Part shown: one piece after another, positions 16,850 through 25,088 of the stretch
How the letters are laid out: each line of letters starts with the position of its first letter
How positions within the stretch are numbered: position 1 is the stretch's first letter
Source of the DNA: Oscillospiraceae bacterium
GTDB taxonomy: Bacteria > Bacillota > Clostridia > Monoglobales > WRAG01
Assembly: GCA_009780345.1 (NCBI GenBank)
Contig: WRAG01000023.1
Location: 1-38,796 of the forward strand
Direction of reading: 5' to 3'
DNA length: 38,796 bases
Notes under the pieces: generated by a model
Database searches by the model: none
Told to the model about the DNA's origin: nothing
What the model saw: only the letters and a program-made list of their open reading frames with translations
Program-made: the position numbers and the translations under genes

Positions 16850-17395
16850 TGCCGGCGCGGACTGTCTTGCGCTGACAAGCGCATATGTGCGGCGGCTGCC
16901 GCAGAGCGACAAGGGCTAGTCGTAGCCCTTGTCAAGCCCCGAAAATTTTTTAACAAAAAATTTAGTAAAACTTGCGGCGCACACGCGCTATAGCGCTATT
17001 GTAAACGCGCCGCTTATTGAGGACTGCAAACAATATCCTCTTAGTTTAGTGACTACGGCGGCAAAAGCCGCATGCTCGAATGAAAGCAGTGATATATCTC
17101 GTTAGTCTTTCCGCGAATGCGGTTCGCAAACCCCGCTTTTCTGTCGCCGGCTTTGGCGCAAATCGCCGTTTTGTGGCATTTGCGACCATAGGCGACCGGG
17201 ATTGGCAAGGGCAGAGCCCTTGTCGACCGCCTGTCAAGGCATACGCCTTCGGGACGGACCCGAATAATGGATTTTTAGGGCAAAGCCCTAAAAGCTTGCC
17301 GCCATAGGCGGCAAAAATGGTCTAAGGCGCAACGCGCCTTAACCCTGCGCCCGTAGGGCGCAAAAACCAGCGCCCGCAGGGCGCTAAAAAGGAGG
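16850..17395 (+). repeat. Mosaic hairpin repeat tract R1
   Basis: No credible gene between glyA and rarA. The left block (about 16855-17080) matches 30200-30440 in reverse orientation over its whole length. The core (17090-17200: TCTTTCCGCGAATGCGG, CTGTCGCCGGCTT, GACCATAGGCGACCGGG) is shared with R2, R3 and R5. Perfect hairpins follow in a row: GGCAAGGGC/GCCCTTGTC (about 17203), TTTTAGGGC/GCCCTAAAA (17273-17293), GCCGCC/GGCGGC, TAAGGCGC/GCGCCTTA, GCGCCC/GGGCGC twice. The last hairpin ends a few bases before the rarA ribosome binding site. Confidence 0.85.
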
Positions 17396-17402
17396 TTCAT
17401 GT

Positions 17403-18677
17403 ATGACCTCACCATTGGCGGACAGGGTTCGCCCACAAAATTTGGACGAAATCGTCGGACAGGCACATATCTTAGGCGAAGGGAAAATCCTGCGCTCTAT
17501 TATCGAGAGCGGAAATATCCCGAATATGATATTTTACGGCCCTTCCGGCACCGGCAAGACGACGGTTGCGAACATCGCGGCGAAGTTGTCGGACAAGCGC
17601 CTGTATAAGCTTAACGCGACAAACGCCGGTGTTTCGGACATCAAGGATATTATCCGCGATTTGGACGGAATTTTCGGACAGAACGGCGTTTTGCTTTACC
17701 TCGACGAGATACAAAATTTCAATAAAAAGCAGCAGCAATCGTTGCTTGAATATACCGAAAACGGGCAAATTACCCTAATCGCAAGCACCACCGAAAATCC
17801 GTATTTTTATATTTATAACGCGATTTTAAGTCGTTCGACGGTGTTTGAGTTCAAACCGCTTACGCCCGACGATATTGAGGGCGCGCTTCGTCGCGCGGCG
17901 TTAATACTGCAAGCGGAAGATTTCGCGGGGCAGACGTTAGAGTTTGAACCCGACGCGATAACGCACATCGCGCAAATGTCGGGCGGAGACGTGCGCCGCG
18001 CGCTGAACGCGCTGGAAATCGCCGCGCTGTATTCGCCGCCTGACAAAAAGGGAAAAGTGTTGATAACAAAGGAAATCGCCGAGCAATGCACGCAAAAGCG
18101 GTCGCTTAGTTACGACAAAAAGGGCGATAGCCATTATGATATTTTAAGCGCGCTGCAAAAGTCCATTCGCGGTTCTGACCCCGACGCGGCGTTGCATTAT
18201 TTAGCGCGGCTAATATTGGCAGACGATATTGCGTCTATTTGCCGTCGCTTGATGGTAATTTCGTGCGAGGATATCGGGCTTGCGTATCCTATGGCGGTGA
18301 CCATTACGAAATCCTGCGTTGACTGCGCGTTGCAACTCGGGTTTCCCGAGGCGAGAATACCGTTGGCGCACGCGACCGTGTTGCTCGCAACCGCGCCGAA
18401 GTCAAATTCGACGTACGGCGCTATAGATGCGGCGATTCGGGATATCGAAAATATGGATACGGGAACCATTCCGCGGCAGTTGCAGAATAAACATTACGAC
18501 GGCGAGGGGAACGAGATTAAGGGGCAGAACTACATCTACCCCCACGATTACCCGAACCATTATACGTATCAGCAATATCTGCCCGACAATATTAAGGATA
18601 AAAAGTACTACATTTTTGGAGAGAACAAGTCGGAAACCGCGGCAAAGGAATATTGGGACAGGATTAAAAAGGGCTAA
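17403..18677 (+). CDS. rarA: Replication-associated recombination protein A (MgsA/RarA ATPase)
   Basis: AAA+ ATPase acting at stalled replication forks, related to clamp loaders and to eukaryotic WRNIP1. The 424-residue product opens with PLADRVRPQNLDEIVGQ, the family signature. Walker A is G46PSGTGKT53, Walker B LLYLDE with D101-E102, and sensor text STTENPYFYIYNAILSR follows. The C-terminal half (SCEDIGLAYP, PHDYPNHYTYQQYLPD) is the RarA-specific tetramerisation domain. The start follows GGAGG by seven bases; an overlapping ATG at 17399 is in another frame. It lies alone between repeat tracts R1 and R2. Confidence 0.96.
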   Translation: MTSPLADRVRPQNLDEIVGQAHILGEGKILRSIIESGNIPNMIFYGPSGTGKTTVANIAAKLSDKRLYKLNATNAGVSDIKDIIRDLDGIFGQNGVLLYLDEIQNFNKKQQQSLLEYTENGQITLIASTTENPYFYIYNAILSRSTVFEFKPLTPDDIEGALRRAALILQAEDFAGQTLEFEPDAITHIAQMSGGDVRRALNALEIAALYSPPDKKGKVLITKEIAEQCTQKRSLSYDKKGDSHYDILSALQKSIRGSDPDAALHYLARLILADDIASICRRLMVISCEDIGLAYPMAVTITKSCVDCALQLGFPEARIPLAHATVLLATAPKSNSTYGAIDAAIRDIENMDTGTIPRQLQNKHYDGEGNEIKGQNYIYPHDYPNHYTYQQYLPDNIKDKKYYIFGENKSETAAKEYWDRIKKG

Positions 18678-18689
18678 GCCATTGTGATC

Positions 18690-19205
18690 CCACTTTTTGC
18701 GCCCACGGGCGCGGGGCTTTTAGGGCATTCGCCCTAAAAACCATTTTACCGCTGCGGCGGCAGGCGTTGCGCGGGCGCGCGCGGCGCGTCAAGGACCGGT
18801 CCTTGACAATCCAGCAAGTTTTTGTGCGTCAAAAACTTGACTAAAACCGTCGCCCTCCCCGTCGCGACCCTCCCCGACAAAAAGCGTCGGGCGGGTGCCC
18901 CGCTGACGGAACCACGGGCGATAATTAGTGCAATCAACGCACTCTAGACAGATTAGATCTCGCGCTTTTAGGCGCGGGTCGGTCTCAAACGAAAGCAGTG
19001 TCCGTATACACTAATCTTTCCGCGAATGCGGTTCACTAACCCAGCTTTTCTGTCGCCGCTTGCGGCACAAATCGCGTTTTTTGCGTTTGTGATCGCCAGG
19101 CGACCGGGATTGATAAGGGCAGAGCCCTTATCGCCCGACCGGCAGGTCATAAGCTCGCCGCCTCAGCGGCAAAATGGGTTTTTAGGGCGAAGCCCTAAAA
19201 AATTT
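18690..19205 (+). repeat. Mosaic hairpin repeat tract R2
   Basis: Gene-free stretch between rarA and pta. It carries CTTTTAGGGC/GCCCTAAAA, an alternating GC tract (18767-18788), GTCAAGGACC/GGTCCTTGAC, AAGTTTTTG/CAAAAACTT, then a block (about 18860-19022) that matches the complement of 38627-38796. The core with CCGCGAATGCGG comes next, then GATAAGGGC/GCCCTTATC, GCCGC/GCGGC and TTTTTAGGGC/GCCCTAAAAA (to about 19201), the last within about 40 bases of the pta start. Confidence 0.85.
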
Positions 19206-19238
19206 GAAATCAAAACCCGAAAGGATTGATATATACAT

Positions 19239-20231
19239 ATGGATTTCATGACTAAAATCAAAGACCTCGCGCGAGGGGCGAATAAAACCATCGTTCTCGC
19301 CGAAGGTGAAGAAATCCGCACCGTCCAAGCGGCGGCAAAAATATTAAAAGAAGGGCTTGCAAACCTTATCCTACTCGGTAACGAGGCGAAAATTAAAGAA
19401 CTTGCAAACGGGCTTGACATTTCAAAAGCAACGATAATCAACCCTCTTTCGTCCGATAAATCGAAAGAATTCGCGAACACGCTGTTCGAACTGCGAAAAT
19501 CGAAAGACATGACCATCGAGCAAGCGCAAGAAGCGGTGAAAAACGTATTATACTTCGGCGTTTTACTTGTAAAATTAGGTTACGCCGACGGAATGGTCGC
19601 GGGCGCGGTGAATTCCACCGGCGACGTGCTTCGTCCATGCCTGCAAATCCTAAAAACCGCGCCGGGCGTAAGTTTGGTGTCATCTTTCTTCATAATGATC
19701 GTGCCGAATTGCGAATATGGACACAACGGAATGTTCCTATTTTCCGATTGCGGACTTGTGCAAAACCCGACCGCGGAAGAAGCCGCGCAAATCGCTATAC
19801 AAAGCGCGAAATCTTTCACAACACTTACCGGCGTGGAGGCGAAAGTCGGAATGTTATCATACTCGACATGTTGCAGCGCGAAGTCGGAACTTGTCGAAAA
19901 AATGCAAAAAGCCACTTTAATCGCCCAAAAACTCGCGCCGGAGATCAAAATTGATGGCGAGTTTCAGCTTGACGCGGCGATAGTTCCGGCAATCGGCAAG
20001 GCAAAAGCGCCGAACTGCGAAATCGCGGGGCAAGCGAACGTGTTGATTTTCCCCGATTTGAATTCGGGAAATATCGGATATAAATTGGTCGAGCGGCTCG
20101 CGAAAGCAGAGGCGTACGGGCCGATTACGCAAGGAATCGCGAAGCCGGTTAACGACCTATCCCGCGGTTGCAGCGCGGAGGATATCGTCGGCGTTACCGC
20201 ACTTACTGCAGTGCAGGCAATGGGGATGTAG
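19239..20231 (+). CDS. pta: Phosphate acetyltransferase
   Basis: Converts acetyl-CoA and phosphate to acetyl phosphate, the first step of acetate formation with ATP gain. The 330-residue product is the short Pta form. Characteristic segments are ADGMVAGAVNSTGDVLRP, FSDCGLVQNPTAEE-type text, GEFQLDAAIVP and ANVLIFPDLNSGNIGYKL. AAAGGAT lies about 13 bases ahead of the ATG at 19239; an ATG at 19248 is further away. Unusually, ackA does not follow directly: a CPBP protease and 0.7 kb of repeats intervene. Confidence 0.97.
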   Translation: MDFMTKIKDLARGANKTIVLAEGEEIRTVQAAAKILKEGLANLILLGNEAKIKELANGLDISKATIINPLSSDKSKEFANTLFELRKSKDMTIEQAQEAVKNVLYFGVLLVKLGYADGMVAGAVNSTGDVLRPCLQILKTAPGVSLVSSFFIMIVPNCEYGHNGMFLFSDCGLVQNPTAEEAAQIAIQSAKSFTTLTGVEAKVGMLSYSTCCSAKSELVEKMQKATLIAQKLAPEIKIDGEFQLDAAIVPAIGKAKAPNCEIAGQANVLIFPDLNSGNIGYKLVERLAKAEAYGPITQGIAKPVNDLSRGCSAEDIVGVTALTAVQAMGM

Positions 20232-20254
20232 ATTATTTTACGGGAGTGAAGCGG

Positions 20255-20947
20255 ATGAGACACAAAAATGTATGGCTGATTACTGCATTTTCGCTGATTG
20301 TTTGCGTTTTGCACGCCGTAATGCTGCAATCGCCCTTCAATAATTATGTGTACACATCTACTTTTAAGGTTATCGCGTTTCTTTTGTGTCCGCTGATTTA
20401 TTTTAAAATTTCGAAAGGAAGAACGGTCAAAGAGTTTTTCTCTTTGCTTTCAATGAACAAGGACAGAAAAAACATCAGATTTTCTTTCCTATTGGGATTC
20501 GGCGTATTCGCGGTGATTGTCGCGGCGTTTGTGATAGCGCAACCTTTTATTGACCAAGCAATGGTTGCTGAAGCACTGGATTCATACGGGATAACGCGAA
20601 ATAACGCCGTTTTTGTATTTTTTTACATAGTATTGATAAACGCCGCAGTGGAAGAGTTGTTTTTCAGAGGATTCATATTTATGTCGCTTTATAACATGAA
20701 TCTTAAACGTTACGCCCATATTTTTTCCTCTTTGCTTTTCGCGCTTTATCATGTAACAATTTTGAACGCCGCGCTTGCGCCGGGAATTTTTATTCTCAGT
20801 ATTGCGGGGCTTGTCGCCGCCGGACTTATCTTTAACGCGCTAGCTTTAAGGTGCAAAAGCATAGGCGGAAGCTTGATAGTACATATAAGCGCCAACTTTG
20901 CGCTTACTTTAATGATTGGGGCGTATTATGTGTTTTTTATATTTTGA
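20255..20947 (+). CDS. CPBP-family intramembrane metalloprotease
   Basis: A polytopic membrane protein of 230 residues with about seven hydrophobic segments. The three CPBP (Abi/CAAX protease-like) motifs are intact: E133-E134-x3-R138 in EELFFRGF, H166 in FALYHVT, and H210-x3-N214 in HISAN. Members cut peptides within the membrane; several process bacteriocins or act in immunity or surface-protein handling, but no substrate is encoded nearby. The ATG at 20255 follows GGGAGTGAAGCGG and lies 23 bases after pta, so cotranscription with pta is likely. Confidence 0.9.
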   Translation: MRHKNVWLITAFSLIVCVLHAVMLQSPFNNYVYTSTFKVIAFLLCPLIYFKISKGRTVKEFFSLLSMNKDRKNIRFSFLLGFGVFAVIVAAFVIAQPFIDQAMVAEALDSYGITRNNAVFVFFYIVLINAAVEELFFRGFIFMSLYNMNLKRYAHIFSSLLFALYHVTILNAALAPGIFILSIAGLVAAGLIFNALALRCKSIGGSLIVHISANFALTLMIGAYYVFFIF

Positions 20948-21605
20948 TTTTAGGGCTTTGCCCTAAAACCCTAAAAACTTTAAAAAAAAGTTTTATCAAA
21001 ATTTGCGCCCAACGGGCGCGGGGTTAAGGCGCGTTGCGCCTTAGACCGGTTTTGCGCGGGCGCGCGCGGCGCGTTAAGGACCAGTTCTTAACAATCCAGC
21101 AAGTTTTTGCGCGCCAAAAACTTGACTAAAAGCGTCGCCCTCCCCGACCACAACGAAAACCGTTGTGGCGGAACTGCGGGCGAAAGTTAATGCAATCAAC
21201 GCACCCTATCCAAATAATATCTCGCGCTTTTTGACGCGGGTCGCTATCGAACGGAGCGCAGTGCTATATCTCACTAATCTTTCCGCGAATGCGGTTCGCT
21301 AACCCCGTTTTTCTGTCGCCGGCTTGGCATAAAGATCTTAGCAGTTTACTGCTTAGAGATTTAGCCCTCCGAAGCGTCTTGTGCGAGGAGTTTCCTCTAT
21401 AATCGCCGCTTTTTGGCGTTTGCGACCATAGGCGACCGGGATTGGCAAGGGCAGAGCCCTTACCGCCCGTCCGGTAACGGCAGTCCGCGCTTTAGCGTGG
21501 ACAATTACCTTATGCAGTTTCCTCGGCGGTTTTCGCCGAATCAGTGACACAAGCCCTCGGGACGGACCCGAAAAAGAGGATTGTTAAGGACCGATCCTTA
21601 ACAAA
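20948..21605 (+). repeat. Mosaic hairpin repeat tract R3 (longest intact copy)
   Basis: Gene-free stretch that begins as the CPBP gene ends. In order: TTTTAGGGC/GCCCTAAAA, an A/T hairpin, GCGCCC/GGGCGC, TTAAGGCGC/GCGCCTTA, an alternating GC tract (21053-21073), GTTAAGGACC with a slightly mismatched partner, AAGTTTTTG/CAAAAACTT, CCACAACG/CGTTGTGG in the slot where R2 has CCCGAC/GTCGGG, the core with CCGCGAATGCGG, a nested ~75-bp block with TTTAGCCCTCCGAAGCG (also in R5), GGCAAGGGC/GCCCTTACC, and GTTAAGGA/TCCTTAAC ending about 40 bases ahead of ackA. Confidence 0.88.
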
Positions 21606-21642
21606 ACAAAATTTGATATTTAAACCAAAAAGGAGAAATCAT

Positions 21643-22842
21643 ATGAAAATCTTAGTAATCAACGCAGGAAGCTCGTCCCTTAAATACCAATTGTTTAGCA
21701 TGAAGTCGGAACTGGTCATGGCAAAAGGAATCTGTGAACGAATCGGAATTCCCGGCTCGGTTATCAAACATACGGCGGGCGAAAACGATCCGGTTATCAT
21801 TGAAAAAGAGATGAAAACGCACGCCGACGCGATACATTTGGTTCTTTCGGCTTTAACCGACAAAGATATCGGCGTAATCGCTGATATGAGCGAAATTCAA
21901 GCGGTTGGACATCGTGTCGTTCACGGCGGTGATTACTTTAGCAGTTCGGTCATTATCGACGCGGACGTAAAAAAGGCGATTGAAAAATGTATCGACCTCG
22001 CGCCGCTTCACAACCCGCCGAACCTTATCGGAATCAACGCTTGCGAGGCAATTATGCCGAACGTGCCGCAGGTTGCGGTATTCGACACGGCGTTCCACCA
22101 AACAATGCCGCCAAGCGCGTTTATGTACGCGATTCCGCACGAACTTTACACGAAATATAAAATCCGCAAATACGGATTCCACGGAACATCGCACAAATAT
22201 GTCGCATATCGTGCGGCGAAAATGCTTGGCAAGCCTATTCAAGAGCTGAAAATTATCACGCTTCACCTTGGAAACGGCTCATCGGTTGCGGCGGTGAAAC
22301 GCGGAAAATCGGTAGATACGTCAATGGGATTCACTCCGCTTGCCGGTGTTGTAATGGGTACTCGAAGCGGCGTTATTGACCCTGCAATTATCAAATTTTT
22401 GATGCAAAAGGAAAATATGACGGTTGACGAAGTGGATAACATGCTTAACAAAAAGTCGGGCGTTCTCGGCGTCTCCGGAATCTCAAGCGATTTCCGCGAC
22501 CTGTGCAAAGCGGCGGAAGATGGAAACGACCGCGCGAATTTGGCGCTTGACATGTTTGTCGCAAGCGTGAAAAAATATATCGGTGGTTACGCGATGATAA
22601 TGGGCGGCGTTGACGCGATTGTGTTTACCGCCGGAATCGGCGAAAATACGGCGTCAATTCGCGAGTCCATTACGAAAGACGCGGAATTTTTGGGAATTAT
22701 CATTGATAAGGATAAAAACAACTCGGCTCGCGGAATCGAAATGGATGTTTCGGGCGCAGGTGCGCGAGTTGCGACGTTGGTAATCCCGACGAACGAGGAA
22801 CTGATGATTGCTAAAGAAACGGAGTTTTTAACGAGGAAATAA
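21643..22842 (+). CDS. ackA: Acetate kinase
   Basis: Makes ATP and acetate from acetyl phosphate, completing the Pta pathway. The 400-residue product opens [17 protein letters not shown] and carries [40 protein letters not shown] and VFTAGIGEN, all hallmarks of the ASKHA acetate kinases. AAAGGAGAAATCAT precedes the ATG at 21643; an earlier in-frame ATG (21544) would run through repeat sequence. Its stop is two bases before the sigH start, an unusual partnership. Confidence 0.97.
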   Translation: MKILVINAGSSSLKYQLFSMKSELVMAKGICERIGIPGSVIKHTAGENDPVIIEKEMKTHADAIHLVLSALTDKDIGVIADMSEIQAVGHRVVHGGDYFSSSVIIDADVKKAIEKCIDLAPLHNPPNLIGINACEAIMPNVPQVAVFDTAFHQTMPPSAFMYAIPHELYTKYKIRKYGFHGTSHKYVAYRAAKMLGKPIQELKIITLHLGNGSSVAAVKRGKSVDTSMGFTPLAGVVMGTRSGVIDPAIIKFLMQKENMTVDEVDNMLNKKSGVLGVSGISSDFRDLCKAAEDGNDRANLALDMFVASVKKYIGGYAMIMGGVDAIVFTAGIGENTASIRESITKDAEFLGIIIDKDKNNSARGIEMDVSGAGARVATLVIPTNEELMIAKETEFLTRK

Positions 22843-22844
22843 CT

Positions 22845-23447
22845 ATGAACTATTCAATTCTATCAGACGAAGAAATCGTAATACTGGGGCGCAGCGGCGA
22901 TAAGGCGGCGCTCGAGCATATTATGTCCGAATATAAGCACATTGTCCGTCAAAAAGCGAAGGATTATTTTATCGTGGGCGCGGACAGAGACGACATCGTC
23001 CAAGAAGGCATGATCGGGCTTTTTAAGGCAATCCGCGATTTTGATAACACGAAATTGTCGTCGTTTAAAACGTTCGCGCAAATGTGCATAAAACGTCAGA
23101 TTATCACCGCGATAAAAACTGCGACCAGGCAAAAGCATATGCCGCTCAATTCGTATGTTTCGCTCAGCAAAGCGGTGTTCGACGATGATACAACCGAGCG
23201 AAGTTTGCTTGACACCATCGCGGGCGCGGAAAGTTTGGATCCCGAGTATCGCGTAGTCGAAAAAGAAAGCTTCTTTATCACAAAAAATAAGATTGACGAA
23301 ATTTTATCCGAATTTGAAGTGCGCGTTCTGCAAATGTACGTCGACGGTAAAAGCTATCGCGACATTTCAGCGCAACTCGACCGCTCGCCAAAGTCAATAG
23401 ACAACGCATTGCAACGGGTAAAACGAAAAATAGCGGGGATTGCGTGA
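22845..23447 (+). CDS. sigH: RNA polymerase sigma factor SigH (Spo0H type)
   Basis: A 200-residue sigma-70 family protein closely like the Firmicutes sporulation and stationary-phase factor SigH. Region 2 has RDDIVQEGMIGLFKAIRDFD and SFKTFAQMCIKRQIITAIKT followed by ATRQKHMPLNSYVSL, diagnostic for SigH. Region 4 has EVRVLQMYVDGKSYRDIS and SPKSIDNALQRVKRK. In Bacillus it directs transition-state and early sporulation genes with Spo0A. Its gene usually lies near rpmG-secE; here it is squeezed between ackA (2-base gap) and birA (overlap). Confidence 0.95.
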   Translation: MNYSILSDEEIVILGRSGDKAALEHIMSEYKHIVRQKAKDYFIVGADRDDIVQEGMIGLFKAIRDFDNTKLSSFKTFAQMCIKRQIITAIKTATRQKHMPLNSYVSLSKAVFDDDTTERSLLDTIAGAESLDPEYRVVEKESFFITKNKIDEILSEFEVRVLQMYVDGKSYRDISAQLDRSPKSIDNALQRVKRKIAGIA

Positions 23448-24433
23448 TGAATACTAAAAACACAATCCTCGCATTACTTGAACAGAACCGCGGAAAGCCT
23501 ATCTCCGGCGCGAGAATCGCAGAGCAACTCAATATTTCCCGTAATGCCGTGTGGAAAGCGATAAATTCGCTAAAGGAAGATGGTTATGCAATCGAATCGG
23601 TAAGCAACCGAGGTTATACGCTTTTAACGAACAACAATATCTTGTCCGCCGCCGGCATTGTGCCGTATTTGACGAACAAGGAACACGAAGCGAACATTCA
23701 CATACTCAAATCGGTGGATTCGACCAATAACGCGGCGAAAGAAATGGCAATTGCCGGCGCGGCGCACGGAACCGTGATCATTGCCGAAACCCAAACTGCC
23801 GGCCGCGGACGGTATGGCAGGTCTTTTTATTCCCCGCCGCTTGGCGGACTTTATATGAGCATTATCCTGCGCACCAAATTTTTGGGTTTAACCGACACGA
23901 CGCACATCACCGCAAGCGCCGCGGTTGCCGTATGCCGCGCGATTGAGACGGTTACAGGCGTTGCGCCGAAAATAAAATGGGTTAACGACATATTTTTAGA
24001 CGATAAAAAAATTTGCGGCATTTTAACCGAAGCGGTTACCGATTTCGAAAGCGGCTCCATTGACTGGATTGTAATCGGTATGGGAATCAATGTTACCACC
24101 AACGATTTCCCCGACGATGTTCAAAACATCGCAACTTCGATTTTCGCCGTCGGTTCAAACGACGATAACGCAACGGTTAGAAGCCGAATCGCGGCGGAGC
24201 TGATAAATATTTTTCTCTCGCCCGACAGTCAAATTTTCGATCCGAAAATATATGCCGAATATAAAGAAAAGTCAATGTTGATCGGGCGTACAGTGACCGT
24301 CATCGGTTCAGACGAACCTTACGAGGCAACGGCGATAGACATCGACGAACAATGCCGACTAATCGTTAGGAAATCAAATAATTCAATCACCGCATTATCC
24401 ACCGGCGAGGTAAGCGTAAAATTATTCAACTAA
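23447..24433 (+). CDS. birA: Bifunctional biotin-protein ligase and biotin operon repressor
   Basis: Attaches biotin to carrier lysines (here surely that of Pyc) and represses biotin genes when loaded with biotinyl-AMP. The 328-residue product has an N-terminal winged HTH (about 1-60; ISGARIAEQLNISRNAVWKAI), the ligase loop GRGRYGR (119-125), KWVNDI, and the C-terminal SH3-like domain. Translation probably starts at the ATG overlapping the sigH stop (TGATG); a GTG three bases earlier is possible. A matching operator lies just downstream, before bioY. Confidence 0.96.
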   Translation: MNTKNTILALLEQNRGKPISGARIAEQLNISRNAVWKAINSLKEDGYAIESVSNRGYTLLTNNNILSAAGIVPYLTNKEHEANIHILKSVDSTNNAAKEMAIAGAAHGTVIIAETQTAGRGRYGRSFYSPPLGGLYMSIILRTKFLGLTDTTHITASAAVAVCRAIETVTGVAPKIKWVNDIFLDDKKICGILTEAVTDFESGSIDWIVIGMGINVTTNDFPDDVQNIATSIFAVGSNDDNATVRSRIAAELINIFLSPDSQIFDPKIYAEYKEKSMLIGRTVTVIGSDEPYEATAIDIDEQCRLIVRKSNNSITALSTGEVSVKLFN

Positions 24434-24444
24434 ATTCATGACTC

Positions 24445-24496
24445 AAAAGCGATTGTCAACCTAATTTTAAAATTAGGTTGACAATCGCTTTTTTTT
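24445..24496 (+). promoter_or_regulatory. BirA operator fused with the birA terminator
   Basis: A perfect 48-bp palindrome (24445-24492) contains TTGTCAACC (24453-24461), 14 bases, and GGTTGACAA (24476-24484). This matches the known Firmicutes BirA operator form, two inverted half sites about 14-16 bases apart. The right half site contains the -35 box of bioY, so bound BirA should block it. A T-run of eight follows the right arm, so the same sequence in the birA transcript is a strong intrinsic terminator. Confidence 0.92.
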
Positions 24497-24506
24497 GTGC
24501 TATAAT
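24478..24506 (+). promoter_or_regulatory. Promoter of bioY
   Basis: TTGACA (24478-24483), a 17-bp spacer and TATAAT (24501-24506): a perfect match to the sigma-A consensus, with the -35 inside the BirA operator. Confidence 0.92.
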
Positions 24507-24533
24507 CCCCCTTAGCGGTTAGGAGGACTACAT

Positions 24534-25088
24534 ATGACAAAAAAATTATCGGTTCAAGATTTATGCTTTATCGGAATCTCCGTCGCCGTAATCGCGGCGG
24601 CGGCGCAATTCGCAATCCCATTGCCCGGCGGAGTGCCATTTACGTTGCAAACCCTTGCCGTGCCTTTGTTAGCAATCATTCTCGGCGCGAAAAAAGGGTG
24701 CATTGCCGCGCTTGTATATTTGTTGCTCGGAGCGATAGGCGCGCCCGTATTCGCCGGCGCGATTATCGGAATTCCAAGCGGCGCGCATAGGCTAATCGGC
24801 CCATGGGGCGGCTTCCTGCTATCCTATCCTTTTATGATGCTGGCAATCGGTTGGGGCGCGGAAAGCGAGAACAAAATCGAACTTGCGATCACCCTTGTAA
24901 TCGGCTCGCTTACAAACCTCTTAATGGGAACGCTTCAACACTCGTTCTACCACGACGGTGGATTTATGGCGTCATTCGCTGTGGCGTTCGCGCCATTTGC
25001 GCCGCTCGAAGCGGCAAAGCTGGTGCTAGCGTTTATCGCCGGGCCGCAAATACGCAAAGCCGTCGCCAAAATCAGGAGGAAATCATGA
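24534..25088 (+). CDS. bioY: Biotin transporter BioY (ECF S component)
   Basis: Membrane biotin-binding subunit of an energy-coupling-factor transporter, 184 residues with about six segments. FAIPLPGGVPFTLQTLAVPL followed by LAIILGAKKG is the BioY signature; GAIGAPVFAG and GPWGGFLLSYPF also fit. The ECF ATPases and EcfT are not in the window, as is normal for group II systems. AGGAGG precedes the start. The operator upstream shows control by BirA. The stop overlaps the next start. Confidence 0.95.
   Translation: MTKKLSVQDLCFIGISVAVIAAAAQFAIPLPGGVPFTLQTLAVPLLAIILGAKKGCIAALVYLLLGAIGAPVFAGAIIGIPSGAHRLIGPWGGFLLSYPFMMLAIGWGAESENKIELAITLVIGSLTNLLMGTLQHSFYHDGGFMASFAVAFAPFAPLEAAKLVLAFIAGPQIRKAVAKIRRKS

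Noticed and set aside
17080-17307. Open frames inside repeat tracts (for example 87-275, 17080-17307, 19026-19229, 38370-38570)
   Set aside because: They translate the hairpin repeats, lack ribosome binding sites, and similar peptide text appears only because the DNA blocks are repeated.
16850-17395. CRISPR array
   Set aside because: The repeated hairpins are not evenly spaced, differ in sequence and have no unique spacers; no cas genes are present.
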